Source: Novosphingobium sp. PC22D (GTDB lineage Bacteria > Pseudomonadota > Alphaproteobacteria > Sphingomonadales > Sphingomonadaceae). From it: a DNA stretch of 64,000 nucleotides. The notes under the pieces were generated by a model. It had not been told where the DNA came from, did not search any database, and saw only the letters and a program-made list of their open reading frames with translations. A program made the translations under genes and the position numbers. This document shows positions 9,149-18,686 of the stretch, piece by piece (position 1 is the stretch's first letter; each line of letters begins with the position of its first letter). The DNA lies in contig NZ_MWMO01000001.1 of assembly GCF_002556635.1 (NCBI RefSeq), forward strand, positions 124,001 to 188,000. Direction: 5' to 3'.

Positions 9149-11260
9149 ATGCGAGGCATGGCAAGTTCCACCCAGACCCGCAGCGCGCCGCCCAGGGCCG
9201 CGAAAATTCCGCACAGCACGACGCATCATGGTGTGACCATCGAGGACGACTACGCCTGGCTGCGCGATCCCGGCTATCCGCAGGTCGAGGACGCGAAAGT
9301 CCTCGCGCATCTCGAGGCGGAGAACGCCTGGTTCGAGTCGCGCATGGCGCCCCAGGCCGAAACGATCGAGGCCCTGTTCCGCGAGATGCGCGCGCGGATC
9401 AAGGAGGCCGACAAGTCGGTGCCACAGAAGGACGGAGACTGGCTCTACTGGATCGAGTTCGAGGAAGGCGCCGAATACAAGAAGTGGTGGCGCCGCCCGG
9501 TTGGCGCGCCCGACGACGGCAGCGCCGACGAGCTGATCCTCGACGAAGTGGCGCTCGCCGGCGACCGGGACTATTTCAGCCTCGGCGCGATCTCGGTGAG
9601 CAGGTCGGGCAAGCTGCTCGCCTATTCCTATGACGACAACGGTTCGGAGCGCTACACCGTCCGGATCAAGGATCTCGGGACCGGCGAACTGCTCGCCGAC
9701 GAGATCCCGGGCACGCTTTCGTCGCTGGTCTGGGTCGCCGGGGACAAGGCGCTCGTCTACTCGCTCGCGAACGAGCAGTGGCGCACCGACAACGCGCGGC
9801 TGCACTGGCTCGGCAAGCCGCTGACGGACGACGTCGAACTCTATCACGAGGACGACGAGGGATTCCGCGTCGGCTCCTCGCTTTCGGCCAACGAGACCTG
9901 GCTGCTGATCGGCAGCAGCGACCATGAGACCAGCGAGATCCGCATGGTCCCCGCAAGCGATCCGCTGGCCGAGCCGGTCGTGGTGCGCGCGCGGAAGAAG
10001 GGGGTCGAGTACGACGTCGACATTTGGGACGGCGAAGGCCGCGCCCCGATGGTCTTCGTCCACGCCAACGACACGCACGAGAACTTCCGGCTCGCCACCG
10101 CGCCGCTCGACCGGCCCGGCGATTGGACCACGCTGATCGAGGGCTCGGACGACTTTTACCTCACCGGCTTCGACCTGTTCCGCGATTTCTACGTCGTCGA
10201 GGGTCGGGTGCGCGGGCTCGATCGCATCGAGGTGCGCTATTATGACGAGCCCGGCTGGATCGAGCCGATCGAATTTCCCGAGGCGAGCTACAGCGCCGGG
10301 CTCGGCGACAACCCCGAGTTCGCGATGGATACGCTGCGCGTCTCGTATCAGTCGATGGTGAGCCCGGCGACGGTCTACGACTACGACGTCGCCGCGCGCA
10401 CGCTGGAAACGCTCAAGGTCCAGGAGATTCCCTCGGGCTACGACGCCTCGCTCTACGTGACCGAGCGGCTCGAGGTCACCGCGCGTGACGGCACCGCGAT
10501 TCCGGTCAGCGTGATGATGCGCAAGGACCGCAAGCCGGGCGGCCCGCTCTACCTCTACGGTTACGGCGCCTACGGCATCTCGATCGATCCGGGCTTCTCG
10601 ACCACGCGGCTGAGCCTCGTCGATCGCGGCTTCGCCTATGCCATCGCTCACATCCGCGGCGGCGACGACATGGGCCGGGCCTGGTACAAGGCGGGCAAGC
10701 TCGACAAGCGCACCAACACCTTCAACGACTTCGTCGACGTCGCCCGCGCACTCGTCGCGCGCGGCGACACCAGCGAGGGCAAGATCGCCATCGCGGGAGG
10801 TTCGGCGGGCGGCGAGCTGATGGGCGCGGTGGTCAATTCCGATCCCGAACTGTTCGGGGCGGTCGTCGCGCACGTGCCGTTCGTCGATGTGCTCGCGACC
10901 ATGCTCGACGCCACTTTGCCGCTCACGCCGGGCGAATGGCCCGAATGGGGCAACCCGATCGAGGATGCCGAAGCCTTCGCGCTGATCCGCAGCTACAGCC
11001 CCTACGACAACGTGCGCGCGCAGGCCTATCCGCCGCTGATGGTGACCGCAGGGCTCAACGACCCGCGCGTGACGTACTGGGAGCCCGCCAAGTGGGTCGC
11101 CAGGCTGCGCGAGCTCAAGACCGACGACAACGAGCTGATCCTCAAGACAAACATGGGCGCGGGCCACGGCGGCAAGTCGGGCCGGTTCGAATCGCTCAAG
11201 GAGACCGCCGAGGAGTTCGCTTTCATCCTCTGGCAGCTCGGCGTGCCCTTCGCCCGGTGA
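9149..11260 (+). CDS. Oligopeptidase B-like S9 serine peptidase
   Basis: A 703-residue prolyl-oligopeptidase-family enzyme. The N-terminal beta-propeller (about residues 60-400) opens with the family segment DDYAWLRDP. The C-terminal alpha/beta-hydrolase has nucleophile S552 (AGGSAGGEL), D638 (GLNDPRV) and H673 (GAGHGG) as the triad. The motif GGDDMGRAWY and the overall length fit oligopeptidase B, which cuts after basic residues in short peptides. No signal peptide is visible. The start may be ATG 9149 or ATG 9158. It is divergent from the Xaa-Pro aminopeptidase with a 59-bp gap, so the two peptidase promoters must be very close together. Confidence 0.93.
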   Translation: MRGMASSTQTRSAPPRAAKIPHSTTHHGVTIEDDYAWLRDPGYPQVEDAKVLAHLEAENAWFESRMAPQAETIEALFREMRARIKEADKSVPQKDGDWLYWIEFEEGAEYKKWWRRPVGAPDDGSADELILDEVALAGDRDYFSLGAISVSRSGKLLAYSYDDNGSERYTVRIKDLGTGELLADEIPGTLSSLVWVAGDKALVYSLANEQWRTDNARLHWLGKPLTDDVELYHEDDEGFRVGSSLSANETWLLIGSSDHETSEIRMVPASDPLAEPVVVRARKKGVEYDVDIWDGEGRAPMVFVHANDTHENFRLATAPLDRPGDWTTLIEGSDDFYLTGFDLFRDFYVVEGRVRGLDRIEVRYYDEPGWIEPIEFPEASYSAGLGDNPEFAMDTLRVSYQSMVSPATVYDYDVAARTLETLKVQEIPSGYDASLYVTERLEVTARDGTAIPVSVMMRKDRKPGGPLYLYGYGAYGISIDPGFSTTRLSLVDRGFAYAIAHIRGGDDMGRAWYKAGKLDKRTNTFNDFVDVARALVARGDTSEGKIAIAGGSAGGELMGAVVNSDPELFGAVVAHVPFVDVLATMLDATLPLTPGEWPEWGNPIEDAEAFALIRSYSPYDNVRAQAYPPLMVTAGLNDPRVTYWEPAKWVARLRELKTDDNELILKTNMGAGHGGKSGRFESLKETAEEFAFILWQLGVPFAR

Positions 11261-11267
11261 GTCTCGC

Positions 11268-11666
11268 GTGACGCGCTTCTCGCTCGTCTTCACCGCCGCG
11301 CCCGGGCACATCGACCGCATGGGCCACGTCAACAACGCGGTCTGGGTGCAGTGGATGGAGGAGATCGCGGTCGCTCACTGGGAAGCGATCGCGCCGCGCG
11401 CGCATGTCGATCGCTACGTCTGGCTCGTGACCCGCCACGAGATCGATTACCGCGGCAACATCCGCGAGGGCGAGAGCGTCACCGCCGAGACCTTCGTTCC
11501 CGATCCTCCCCACGGAGCGCGGTTCGACCGGCGAGTGGACTTCCGCGACGCGGCGGGCAAGGTCATCGTTTCGGCGCGCACGACCTGGGCGATGCTGGAT
11601 GTCGCATCGGGACGGCTCATGCGCATTCCGCCCGAGGTCGCCGCGCCGTTCCTGGCCGCTGACTGA
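11268..11666 (+). CDS. Hotdog-fold acyl-CoA thioesterase (4HBT)
   Basis: A 132-residue protein of the 4-hydroxybenzoyl-CoA thioesterase/YbgC-like group. The hotdog signature GHIDRMGHVNNAVWVQWMEE is near residues 13-32, with the Asp and His-Val-Asn residues characteristic of the family. Starts at GTG 11268, 7 nt after the oligopeptidase stop, hence probably in the same transcript. It should hydrolyse an acyl-CoA to acid and CoA in the cytosol; the acyl chain cannot be read from the sequence. Confidence 0.88.
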   Translation: MTRFSLVFTAAPGHIDRMGHVNNAVWVQWMEEIAVAHWEAIAPRAHVDRYVWLVTRHEIDYRGNIREGESVTAETFVPDPPHGARFDRRVDFRDAAGKVIVSARTTWAMLDVASGRLMRIPPEVAAPFLAAD

Positions 11667-11672
11667 GCGGGA

Positions 11673-13370
11673 TCAGGCCGCGGCGGAACGCGGGGTGGGC
11701 TTTCCGATTCTGGCTTTGCGCGTACGGTTCCGGCCGTCGTCCTTCGCGTTGTAGAGCAGCTCGTCGCATCGCCGGTAAATTTCCGCGAAGTCCGCGGCGG
11801 TGTCGGCGGCATATTCGACCAGCCCCATGCTCGCGGTGACAAGCTGCTCGAGCCCCGGCATTTCGCTGGCGACGCGCGAGGGGATCGCCTGGCGCCTGCG
11901 TTCCGCCCGATCGGCGGCATTGCGTCCGCGCAGCAGCAGCAGGAATTCCTCGCCGCCCATGCGCACCGCGATCGTATCGGATTCGGGCATCAGCGCCACG
12001 GCCACGGTCTGCAGCACGCTGTCGCCGACGGTATGGCCGTAGGTGTCGTTGACCGCCTTGAACTGGTCGAGATCGATCACCGCCATGGTCCGGAAGCCGT
12101 CGGCGATCAGTTCGGAGAAGCGCGCCTCGATCGCCCGGCGGTTGTAGAGCCCGGTCAAAGGGTCGCGCTCGGCGAGGCCCGCGAGGATCTTGGTATGCGC
12201 GATCGCGTTGTCGCGCTGACGCTTGATGATCAGGAAGCGATCGGCGACGCCGAGCGAGGTTATGACGATCTCCAGCCCGATCGCCACGTGCTGCGCGACC
12301 ATCATGCCCTGCGGGGCGAGGCCGAACAGTTCGACCGAAGTGACGAGCCTGACGACGCAGGCCAGTAGCAGCGGTGTCCAGGCGAGAATCTGGAAGCGGA
12401 CCGCGCGGCTGCCCCGCCGCGCGGCGGTCGCCATGGCCCAGACGAAGGCGACGATCACCGGAAAGAACGAGGCATTGTAGAGCGGTGTGGCGAGGCCGCG
12501 CAGCGCTCCGTCGGCGAACAGGTAGAACGTGGTCCAGACGAGCACCCAGGGGACGATCGCGCGCAGCGACCAGATATTGCGCCGGCTGAGCTTGCCCGGC
12601 TCGATCAGCCCGATCAGGAAGATCGCGGCGCAGGCTATGCCGAGCCCCCAGGAAAAGGCCGAAAGGACGCTGATCTGCATCATCGAGAAGGTGACGAAGC
12701 GATTGATCAGGCCGCTGGCGGTTACCGTATGGACCAGCATGAACAGAACCGCGCTGGCGTGCCACAGCACGAAGGACTGGCGCAGCACGCGGTAGAAGGC
12801 GAAGTTGAAGATCAGCGGGACGCTGAGCAGACCGCACAGCCACGCGAGCAGAAGTTCGCTCCGCGCGACAGTGGCGGACGCGCTTTCCGGGCCGATGCGC
12901 GCGTCGGACAGCAGTCCGACGTGCCGGGCGCCGTCGACGCGCATGACTACCCTTGTGAGCGGCGATCCGGGATCGGGCAGCGCGGCGCGCATTTTCCAGC
13001 CGGTGGTGGCGAAATTGAGATCGTTCGGTCCGAAGTCTCGCATCGCGACCGCCCCGTCGGTGCCGATCGCGATCAGCTTCATGTGGTCGAAGCGAGTCAG
13101 CCGCGTGCTGAGTTCGAGGGGCTCGCCGCGCGTGGCGCCGCTCAGGTCGAAGCGCACGAAGGCACGCGGCCTGGCGATCGACCAGTCCCCCGCGCCGCAG
13201 GTCCACAACCCCGGCAGCGCCGCCGCCGTCGCATAGTCGGTGCCGGCCGCGACTTCGGTGTGGCAAGTCCGCGTCACCGAGGCTGTCGGCGCCGCCCTGG
13301 CGCTGGCGCCGGTCGCAGCGACGGCAATCAGCACGAGGAACAGCAATTTGCGCAGGATGCCGGCAGCCAT
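11673..13370 (-). CDS. Membrane diguanylate cyclase (7TMR-DISM plus GGDEF)
   Basis: A 565-residue protein with a signal peptide (residues 1-27), an extracytoplasmic beta-rich domain (about 30-170), seven predicted membrane helices (about 175-375) and a C-terminal GGDEF domain. The active loop GGEEF is at 472-476, and the preceding block RDPLTGLYNRR is intact, so c-di-GMP synthesis is expected. The RxxD inhibitory site is not visible five residues upstream of the loop. This architecture fits 7TM receptors with diverse intracellular signalling modules. It lies 56 nt downstream of alanine dehydrogenase on the same strand and ends 6 nt from the thioesterase stop. Confidence 0.9.
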   Translation of the reverse strand: MAAGILRKLLFLVLIAVAATGASARAAPTASVTRTCHTEVAAGTDYATAAALPGLWTCGAGDWSIARPRAFVRFDLSGATRGEPLELSTRLTRFDHMKLIAIGTDGAVAMRDFGPNDLNFATTGWKMRAALPDPGSPLTRVVMRVDGARHVGLLSDARIGPESASATVARSELLLAWLCGLLSVPLIFNFAFYRVLRQSFVLWHASAVLFMLVHTVTASGLINRFVTFSMMQISVLSAFSWGLGIACAAIFLIGLIEPGKLSRRNIWSLRAIVPWVLVWTTFYLFADGALRGLATPLYNASFFPVIVAFVWAMATAARRGSRAVRFQILAWTPLLLACVVRLVTSVELFGLAPQGMMVAQHVAIGLEIVITSLGVADRFLIIKRQRDNAIAHTKILAGLAERDPLTGLYNRRAIEARFSELIADGFRTMAVIDLDQFKAVNDTYGHTVGDSVLQTVAVALMPESDTIAVRMGGEEFLLLLRGRNAADRAERRRQAIPSRVASEMPGLEQLVTASMGLVEYAADTAADFAEIYRRCDELLYNAKDDGRNRTRKARIGKPTPRSAAA

Positions 13371-13426
13371 GAAAGCCGCCGTGCACCCGTGAGCTTCAAG
13401 ATGCGGTTAACGCCTCGTCGGGAAAA

Positions 13427-14542
13427 TTAAGAAATTATACTGTCGACCGTTACGTATTCGTAGCCCAGTTGCTGGGCCACCGCCTCGTAGGTGACGTGCC
13501 CTGCATGGACGTTGAGCCCCCCTGCGAGGTGCGCATCGTCGCGCAGCGCCTGCTTCCAGCCCTTGCCGGCGATGGCGAGGGCGTGCGGCAGCGTGACGTT
13601 GTTGAGCGCATAAGTGCTCGTGCGCGCCACCGCGCCGGGCATGTTGGCGACGCAGTAGTGGACGATCCCGTCGATCACGAAGGTCGGGTCGGCGTGGGTC
13701 GTCGCGTGGCTGGTCTCGAAGCAGCCGCCCTGGTCGATGGCGACGTCGACGAGCACCGCGCCGGGCTTCATCGTGCCCAGCATCGCGTGCGTGACGAGCT
13801 TGGGCGCGGCGGCGCCCGGGATCAGCACCGCGCCGATCACGAGGTCGGCGTCGGCGACGCTCTCGGCGAGGTTGGCCTTGCTCGAAAAGCGGGTCTTGGC
13901 GCGGCTCTCGAAGTGGATGCCGAGCTTTTCGAGCACGTCGGGATTGCGGTCGAGGATGGTCACGTCGGCACCGAGGCCGACCGCCATCTGCGCGGCGTTG
14001 AAGCCGACCACGCCGCCGCCGATCACGGCCACCTTGCCGGGCATGACGCCGGGGACGCCGCCGAGCAGCACGCCGCGTCCGCCATGGGCCTTCTGCAGCG
14101 CCGTCGCACCGGCCTGGATCGACATCCGGCCAGCGACCTGGCTCATCGGCTTGAGCAGTGGCAGCGAATTGCCCGGACCGGTGACGGTCTCGTAGGCTAT
14201 TGCGGTCACGCCCGACTTGACGAGGTCGGCGGTCTGCTCCGGATCGGGCGCGAGGTGGAGATAGGTGTAGAGGATCTGACCCTCGCGCAGCATCGCGCGC
14301 TCGACCGCCTGCGGTTCCTTGACCTTCACCACCATCTCGCACTCGGCGAAGATCGTGGCGGCATCGGCGACGATCTTCGCGCCCTGCGCCTCGTATTCGG
14401 CGTCGCTCGCGCCGATGCCGAGCCCGGCGCCGCTTTCGACCCAGACTTCGTGTCCGTTCGCCGTGAGCTCGCAAGCGCTCTCGGGCGTGAGCCCGACGCG
14501 ATATTCGTGGTTCTTGATTTCGCGGACGGTTCCAACGCGCAT
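13427..14542 (-). CDS. ald: Alanine dehydrogenase
   Basis: A 371-residue NAD-dependent L-alanine dehydrogenase (alanine to pyruvate plus ammonia), the usual length. The N terminus [19 protein letters not shown] is diagnostic for the AlaDH/PNT family. The Rossmann motif [13 protein letters not shown] and the substrate loop MSQVAGRMS are present. ATG 14542 has GGAG about 8 nt upstream. An in-frame extension to 14599 would run into the intergenic region and is less likely. Divergent from an Lrp/AsnC regulator, the arrangement commonly seen for ald genes activated by an Lrp-type protein sensing alanine. Confidence 0.95.
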   Translation of the reverse strand: MRVGTVREIKNHEYRVGLTPESACELTANGHEVWVESGAGLGIGASDAEYEAQGAKIVADAATIFAECEMVVKVKEPQAVERAMLREGQILYTYLHLAPDPEQTADLVKSGVTAIAYETVTGPGNSLPLLKPMSQVAGRMSIQAGATALQKAHGGRGVLLGGVPGVMPGKVAVIGGGVVGFNAAQMAVGLGADVTILDRNPDVLEKLGIHFESRAKTRFSSKANLAESVADADLVIGAVLIPGAAAPKLVTHAMLGTMKPGAVLVDVAIDQGGCFETSHATTHADPTFVIDGIVHYCVANMPGAVARTSTYALNNVTLPHALAIAGKGWKQALRDDAHLAGGLNVHAGHVTYEAVAQQLGYEYVTVDSIIS

Positions 14543-14610
14543 TGCCGATCTCCGAGGTGAGTTGCCCTGGGCGAGGAAGATACCCGCGATCGGATGCAAT
14601 GTTTCACCAA

Positions 14611-14650
14611 ATTTGTCGGTTGCGGGCCGTGCGATTGGCGATATTTGTCG
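14611..14650. promoter_or_regulatory. Paired ATTTGTCG elements in the ald/lrp gap
   Basis: The 138-bp space between ald and the Lrp-type gene holds two exact copies of ATTTGTCG at 14611-14618 and 14643-14650. They are 32 bp apart, about three helical turns, so both would face the same side of the helix. Lrp-family octamers bind such phased sites; assignment to this regulator is an inference. Confidence 0.35.
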
Positions 14651-14680
14651 ATCACCCTCGGATAATAGGGAGAATTTCCC

Positions 14681-15139
14681 ATGCAGCGTGCCGACGCCGC
14701 CTTACTTCAGGCGCTTCAGGCCGATTCGGCGCTCTCGATCGCGCAGCTCGCCGAAGCGGTGGGGCTATCGGCCTCCGCGTGCCATCGCCGCGTCAAGGCG
14801 CTCGAGGAGCAGGGGGTCATCGCCGGCTACGGCGCCCGGCTCGAACCGCGCGCGATCGGCCTTGCGGTCGAGGTCTTCGTCGAGATCTCGCTCACCAGCC
14901 AGAGCCGCGAGGCGATGGACCGCTTCGAACGCGCGGTCGCCGATTTCGACGACATCCTCGAATGCCACCTGATGTCGGGCGCCGCCGACTACCTGCTGCG
15001 CGTGGCCGCGGCCGATCTCGATCAGTATGACGCGATCCATCGCGATTGCCTCGCGCGCCTGCCCGGCGTCTCGTCGATGCGGTCGAGCTTTTCGCTGCGC
15101 CGGATCAAACGCTTCGCCGGCTATCCGCTGCCTCGCTAG
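14681..15139 (+). CDS. Lrp/AsnC-family transcriptional regulator
   Basis: A 152-residue regulator with an N-terminal winged helix (LSIAQLAEAVGLSASACHRRVKALEEQGVI) and a C-terminal RAM/AsnC ligand-binding domain (DILECHLMSGAADYLLRV). ATG 14681 is preceded by GGGAG about 8 nt upstream. Divergent from alanine dehydrogenase, so it is most likely the alanine-responsive activator of ald; that pairing is inferred from position. It ends 9 nt from the stop of the Kef antiporter gene on the opposite strand. Confidence 0.93.
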   Translation: MQRADAALLQALQADSALSIAQLAEAVGLSASACHRRVKALEEQGVIAGYGARLEPRAIGLAVEVFVEISLTSQSREAMDRFERAVADFDDILECHLMSGAADYLLRVAAADLDQYDAIHRDCLARLPGVSSMRSSFSLRRIKRFAGYPLPR

Positions 15140-15148
15140 CGTGGCCGG

Positions 15149-16906
15149 TCAATTCGCCTCGCCGCGCTCCGGGCGAGTGAAGATCCGGTCGCGCGCGGCG
15201 GTGAGGTCCCCTTCCTTGTGCTGGATCATCAGCCGCTCCTTGTCGTTGTTGCGATAGTCGCTTTCCGCCTTGTCGATATCCTCCATCGACAGGCCGAGTC
15301 CGCCGAGCGCGGCGCGGCCCATGCTCACGGCGGATTCGAGCACCTCGCGCACGATCGTTTCCACCGGCGCGCCCTTGAGCCGAAGCAGCGAACGGCGATC
15401 GAAGGTGCGGACATAGAGCTGCGCCTTGGGGAAGGTCTTGTGGACCGCGAACAGGAAATCCTCGGTCAACTGGTCGCCGTCGATACAGAAGGCGATCACC
15501 TCGGCCTCGGCGCCGCCGGCCTGGCGCAGCATGTCGATCCGGGTGCCGTCGCCGAAATAGACCTTGGCGCCGAAATTGGCGGCGAGGTCGATCATCTCGA
15601 CATCGGTGTCGATCAGCGTCACCTCGATGCCCGAGGCGAGCATCATCTGCGCCACGGTCTGTCCGAAGCGGCCATAGCCCACGACCAGCGCGCTCGCGCC
15701 GTCGGCTCGCGGTTCCTCGCGGGCTTCGGTACGCGCGGGATAGGCGCGGATCCGGCTCGTGGCCATCATCAGGAACGGCGTGGTGATCATCGAGAGCGTC
15801 ACGATCGCGCCGAACAGGCTGGCGACCTCCGGGTCGATCAGCATGGCCTTGCTCGCCTGGGCGAAGAGCACGAAGCCGAATTCGCCGCCCTGGCTGAGCA
15901 GCAGGCCGAGCGCGAGCGACTGGCGCCAGTCCATCTTGAAGGCGCGGGCCAGCACGAAGATCACCGCCATCTTGGTCACGATCAGCGCGAGCGCCATGCT
16001 GACGACGAACAGCGGCCGCTCCGCGATCGCGGACAAGTCGAGCATCATGCCCACGGTGATGAAGAACAGCCCGAGCAGGATCGAACGGAACGGCTCGACA
16101 TCGGCCTCGAGCTCGTGGCGATAGGGCGTGTCCGCCAGCATGACCCCGGCGATGAAGGCCCCGAGCGCGGTCGAAAGGCCGAGCCACTGCATCAGCGCGG
16201 CCGAGGCGATCACCGTGAACAATGCGGCGAAGACGAACATTTCGCGCTCGCCGAGATTGCCGATGAGGCCGAACAGCGGTCGGATCAAGAAGCGGCCCGC
16301 CGCGATCAGGCTGCCGATCGCGGCGACCGTGTAGATCGCGAGCAGCCAGCCTGGCGGTCCCTCGGCGGCGGCGGGATTGCGGCTCATCGCGGCGATGATC
16401 GTGATCAGCGGGATGATCGACAGGTCCTGGAACAGCAGCACCGAAAAGGCGCGCTCGCCGAAGGGGGTATGCAGCCGGCCCGCGCTCTGGAGCATCGGCA
16501 GGACCTGCGCGGTCGAGGACAGACCGAGCGGCAGCCCCAGCGCGAGCGAGGCGGTGAGCGAAAAGCCGGTCGCCGACCAGATCACCGCCGAGATGGCGAG
16601 CCCGCACAAGGTCACCTGCAGCAGCCCGAGCCCGAAGATCTCGTGACGCATGCGCCACAGCCGCCGCGGCGCCAGTTCGAGGCCGACGATGAACAGCAGC
16701 AGCGTGATGCCCAGCTCGGCGATTCCGATCTTGCCCTCGGCATCGCCGACGAGCCCGAGCACGTAGGGCCCGGTGATCGCGCCCGCCGCCAGGTAGCCCA
16801 GCGTCGCTCCCAGCCCGAAGCGGCGGAAGATCAGCACGAACAGCAGCGCCGCGCCGAGCAGGAAGAAGCCATCGCGCAGCAGGAACGATTGGGCGTGGTC
16901 TTCCAT
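15149..16906 (-). CDS. CPA2 cation:proton antiporter (KefB/KefC-like)
   Basis: A 585-residue integral membrane protein: a Na+/H+-exchanger-type domain of about 12 helices (residues 10-375), then a cytosolic RCK/TrkA-N domain beginning ALVVGYGRFGQTVAQMM (Rossmann GxGxxG). This order matches glutathione-gated potassium efflux systems. Whether it moves K+ or Na+ cannot be decided from sequence. The C terminus is charged (QHKEGDLTAARDRIF). The gene stands alone between convergent and divergent neighbours. Confidence 0.92.
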   Translation of the reverse strand: MEDHAQSFLLRDGFFLLGAALLFVLIFRRFGLGATLGYLAAGAITGPYVLGLVGDAEGKIGIAELGITLLLFIVGLELAPRRLWRMRHEIFGLGLLQVTLCGLAISAVIWSATGFSLTASLALGLPLGLSSTAQVLPMLQSAGRLHTPFGERAFSVLLFQDLSIIPLITIIAAMSRNPAAAEGPPGWLLAIYTVAAIGSLIAAGRFLIRPLFGLIGNLGEREMFVFAALFTVIASAALMQWLGLSTALGAFIAGVMLADTPYRHELEADVEPFRSILLGLFFITVGMMLDLSAIAERPLFVVSMALALIVTKMAVIFVLARAFKMDWRQSLALGLLLSQGGEFGFVLFAQASKAMLIDPEVASLFGAIVTLSMITTPFLMMATSRIRAYPARTEAREEPRADGASALVVGYGRFGQTVAQMMLASGIEVTLIDTDVEMIDLAANFGAKVYFGDGTRIDMLRQAGGAEAEVIAFCIDGDQLTEDFLFAVHKTFPKAQLYVRTFDRRSLLRLKGAPVETIVREVLESAVSMGRAALGGLGLSMEDIDKAESDYRNNDKERLMIQHKEGDLTAARDRIFTRPERGEAN

Positions 16907-17097
16907 CAGGGGCGGGCGGGGAATCGGGAGATCGACACGCGGCGCAATCTAGGCCTGGCGGAGCGCGGAAGGAAGATGCGGCAAGCGAGCGTCTTTTCTT
17001 GTCGGGTGTGCGCCTCGCGGACGGGGCCATTGCAAGCCAAGTCCCAGATCGCATTGTTAGCAACTACTTAAAACTCTCTTTTCTATGCTAGGTTAGC

Positions 17098-18672
17098 ATG
17101 AAAAGTACGAGTTCACCCAGCAAGAGCAGCAGCGCGCGCCTAAAGCGCACCATCTGGCGTGACGCGCTGATGGTATTCGGCGGATTCACCGCCCTGTTGG
17201 CCTATTTCATTTCCATCGAGGCCTTCGAGTATGTCGTTGATTTTTCGAGCACTCATGAAAGCTGGGAACTTGATGAAATCTTGACCGGGATGATGGTCCT
17301 GCCCATTGCAATGACCATCTTCTCCGTCCGCCGCCTGCGCGAGGCATACCGGGAACTCAGTTGTCGTATCGAGGCGGAAGAGCAGGCCCAGGCCATGGCC
17401 ATGCATGATCCCCTCACGGGTCTGCCGAATCGGCGCAACATTACCCACGCCATCGAGCAAGCGATCGATCAGGCGGACGAGGCGCCGCTGGCGCTGTTGC
17501 TGATCGACCTTAACCGGTTCAAGGCGATCAACGATCTGCAAGGGCATCAGGTCGGAGATGCCCTTCTGATCGGAATTGCCGACAGGCTAAAGGCGCATGT
17601 CGGCGACAGTGCCGTGGTCAGCCGGCTGGGCGGCGACGAATTCGTCATCCTGCTCAGGGACGCGCCGCAGGGCGAGGCCTTGATCGCGCGCGCCGAGGAC
17701 ATATCCGCATGCTTCGACGCGCCCTTCGAACTGGAGCACGGTTCGGTCACGATCGGCGCCAGCATCGGCGTGACCTATGTCGATTCCTCGGACGTCAGCG
17801 CCGACGCGGCTATGTCCCAGGCGGACGCGGCGATGTACAAGTGCAAGGTCCGCAAAAGCAACTGCGTCCGTTTCTTCGAGGCGGGAATGGAGATGGCCGC
17901 GATTCGACGCGCCAGCATGGAAGCCGACCTGCGCGATGCGATCCGCGCGGAGAGGATCGAGCCGCATTATCAGCCGCTGGTCTGTCTGGAGGACGGGCGG
18001 ATCATCGGGTACGAGGTCTTGGCCCGCTGGCGGCTCGATGACGGCGAACTGCGCATGCCAGACGACTTTATCGGCATCGCCGAGGACATCGGCCTGATCG
18101 ACGACATGTTCTACAGCCTGCTCGAACAGGCCGCGGCCGACGTGCGCAAGTGGTCGCCGGAGCTGACGTTCGCGATGAACCTGTCGCCGGTCCAGTTCGG
18201 CGACGAATGGCTGGTGGAACGGGTACTGAAAATCCTGGCCGGAGCGGGCATCGCCCCGGGACGGCTGGAAATCGAGATCACCGAGAACTCGCTGGTGACC
18301 GATGTCGAGATGGCTCGCAACGTCATCCAGCAGTTCAAGAGCCAGGGCATCCGCGTCGCGCTGGACGACTTCGGAACCGGCTACTCCTCGTTGCGGCATC
18401 TGAGCGAGCTGGAGTTCGACAAGCTCAAGATCGATCGATCCTTCGTCCATGACGTCTACATCAACGAATCGTCGCAGACGATCGTTCGCACGATCACCTC
18501 GTTGGCGCACAATCTGGGCATGCAGGTGACCGTGGAAGGCATCGACACGGCCGAGAACGCGCAAAGCGTGATCGGCTATGGCTGTGATATCGGCCAGGGT
18601 TACCTCTACGGCAAACCCGCCGCGAAGGCCGGCATGGACCAGAAGGGCGACAAGTCGGAACGGGCCGCCTGA
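17098..18672 (+). CDS. Membrane GGDEF-EAL c-di-GMP protein
   Basis: A 524-residue protein with two N-terminal membrane helices (about 24-43 and 64-83), then GGDEF and EAL domains. The cyclase loop GGDEF is intact at 178-182. The phosphodiesterase domain has EVL at 306-308 (an accepted variant of EAL) and the metal/loop-6 block DDFGTGYSSL at 423-432. Either activity is therefore possible and the net direction cannot be read. The first 300 nt and the upstream gap are clearly less G+C-rich than the neighbours. No canonical ribosome binding site is obvious; TTAGCATG precedes the start. Confidence 0.9.
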   Translation: MKSTSSPSKSSSARLKRTIWRDALMVFGGFTALLAYFISIEAFEYVVDFSSTHESWELDEILTGMMVLPIAMTIFSVRRLREAYRELSCRIEAEEQAQAMAMHDPLTGLPNRRNITHAIEQAIDQADEAPLALLLIDLNRFKAINDLQGHQVGDALLIGIADRLKAHVGDSAVVSRLGGDEFVILLRDAPQGEALIARAEDISACFDAPFELEHGSVTIGASIGVTYVDSSDVSADAAMSQADAAMYKCKVRKSNCVRFFEAGMEMAAIRRASMEADLRDAIRAERIEPHYQPLVCLEDGRIIGYEVLARWRLDDGELRMPDDFIGIAEDIGLIDDMFYSLLEQAAADVRKWSPELTFAMNLSPVQFGDEWLVERVLKILAGAGIAPGRLEIEITENSLVTDVEMARNVIQQFKSQGIRVALDDFGTGYSSLRHLSELEFDKLKIDRSFVHDVYINESSQTIVRTITSLAHNLGMQVTVEGIDTAENAQSVIGYGCDIGQGYLYGKPAAKAGMDQKGDKSERAA

Positions 18673-18686
18673 AATAGATCGCGCTG

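Noticed and set aside
11617..13386. 589-codon Arg/Ala-rich frame overlapping the diguanylate cyclase
   Set aside because: It is a shifted frame of the same strand; the cyclase frame carries all the motifs.
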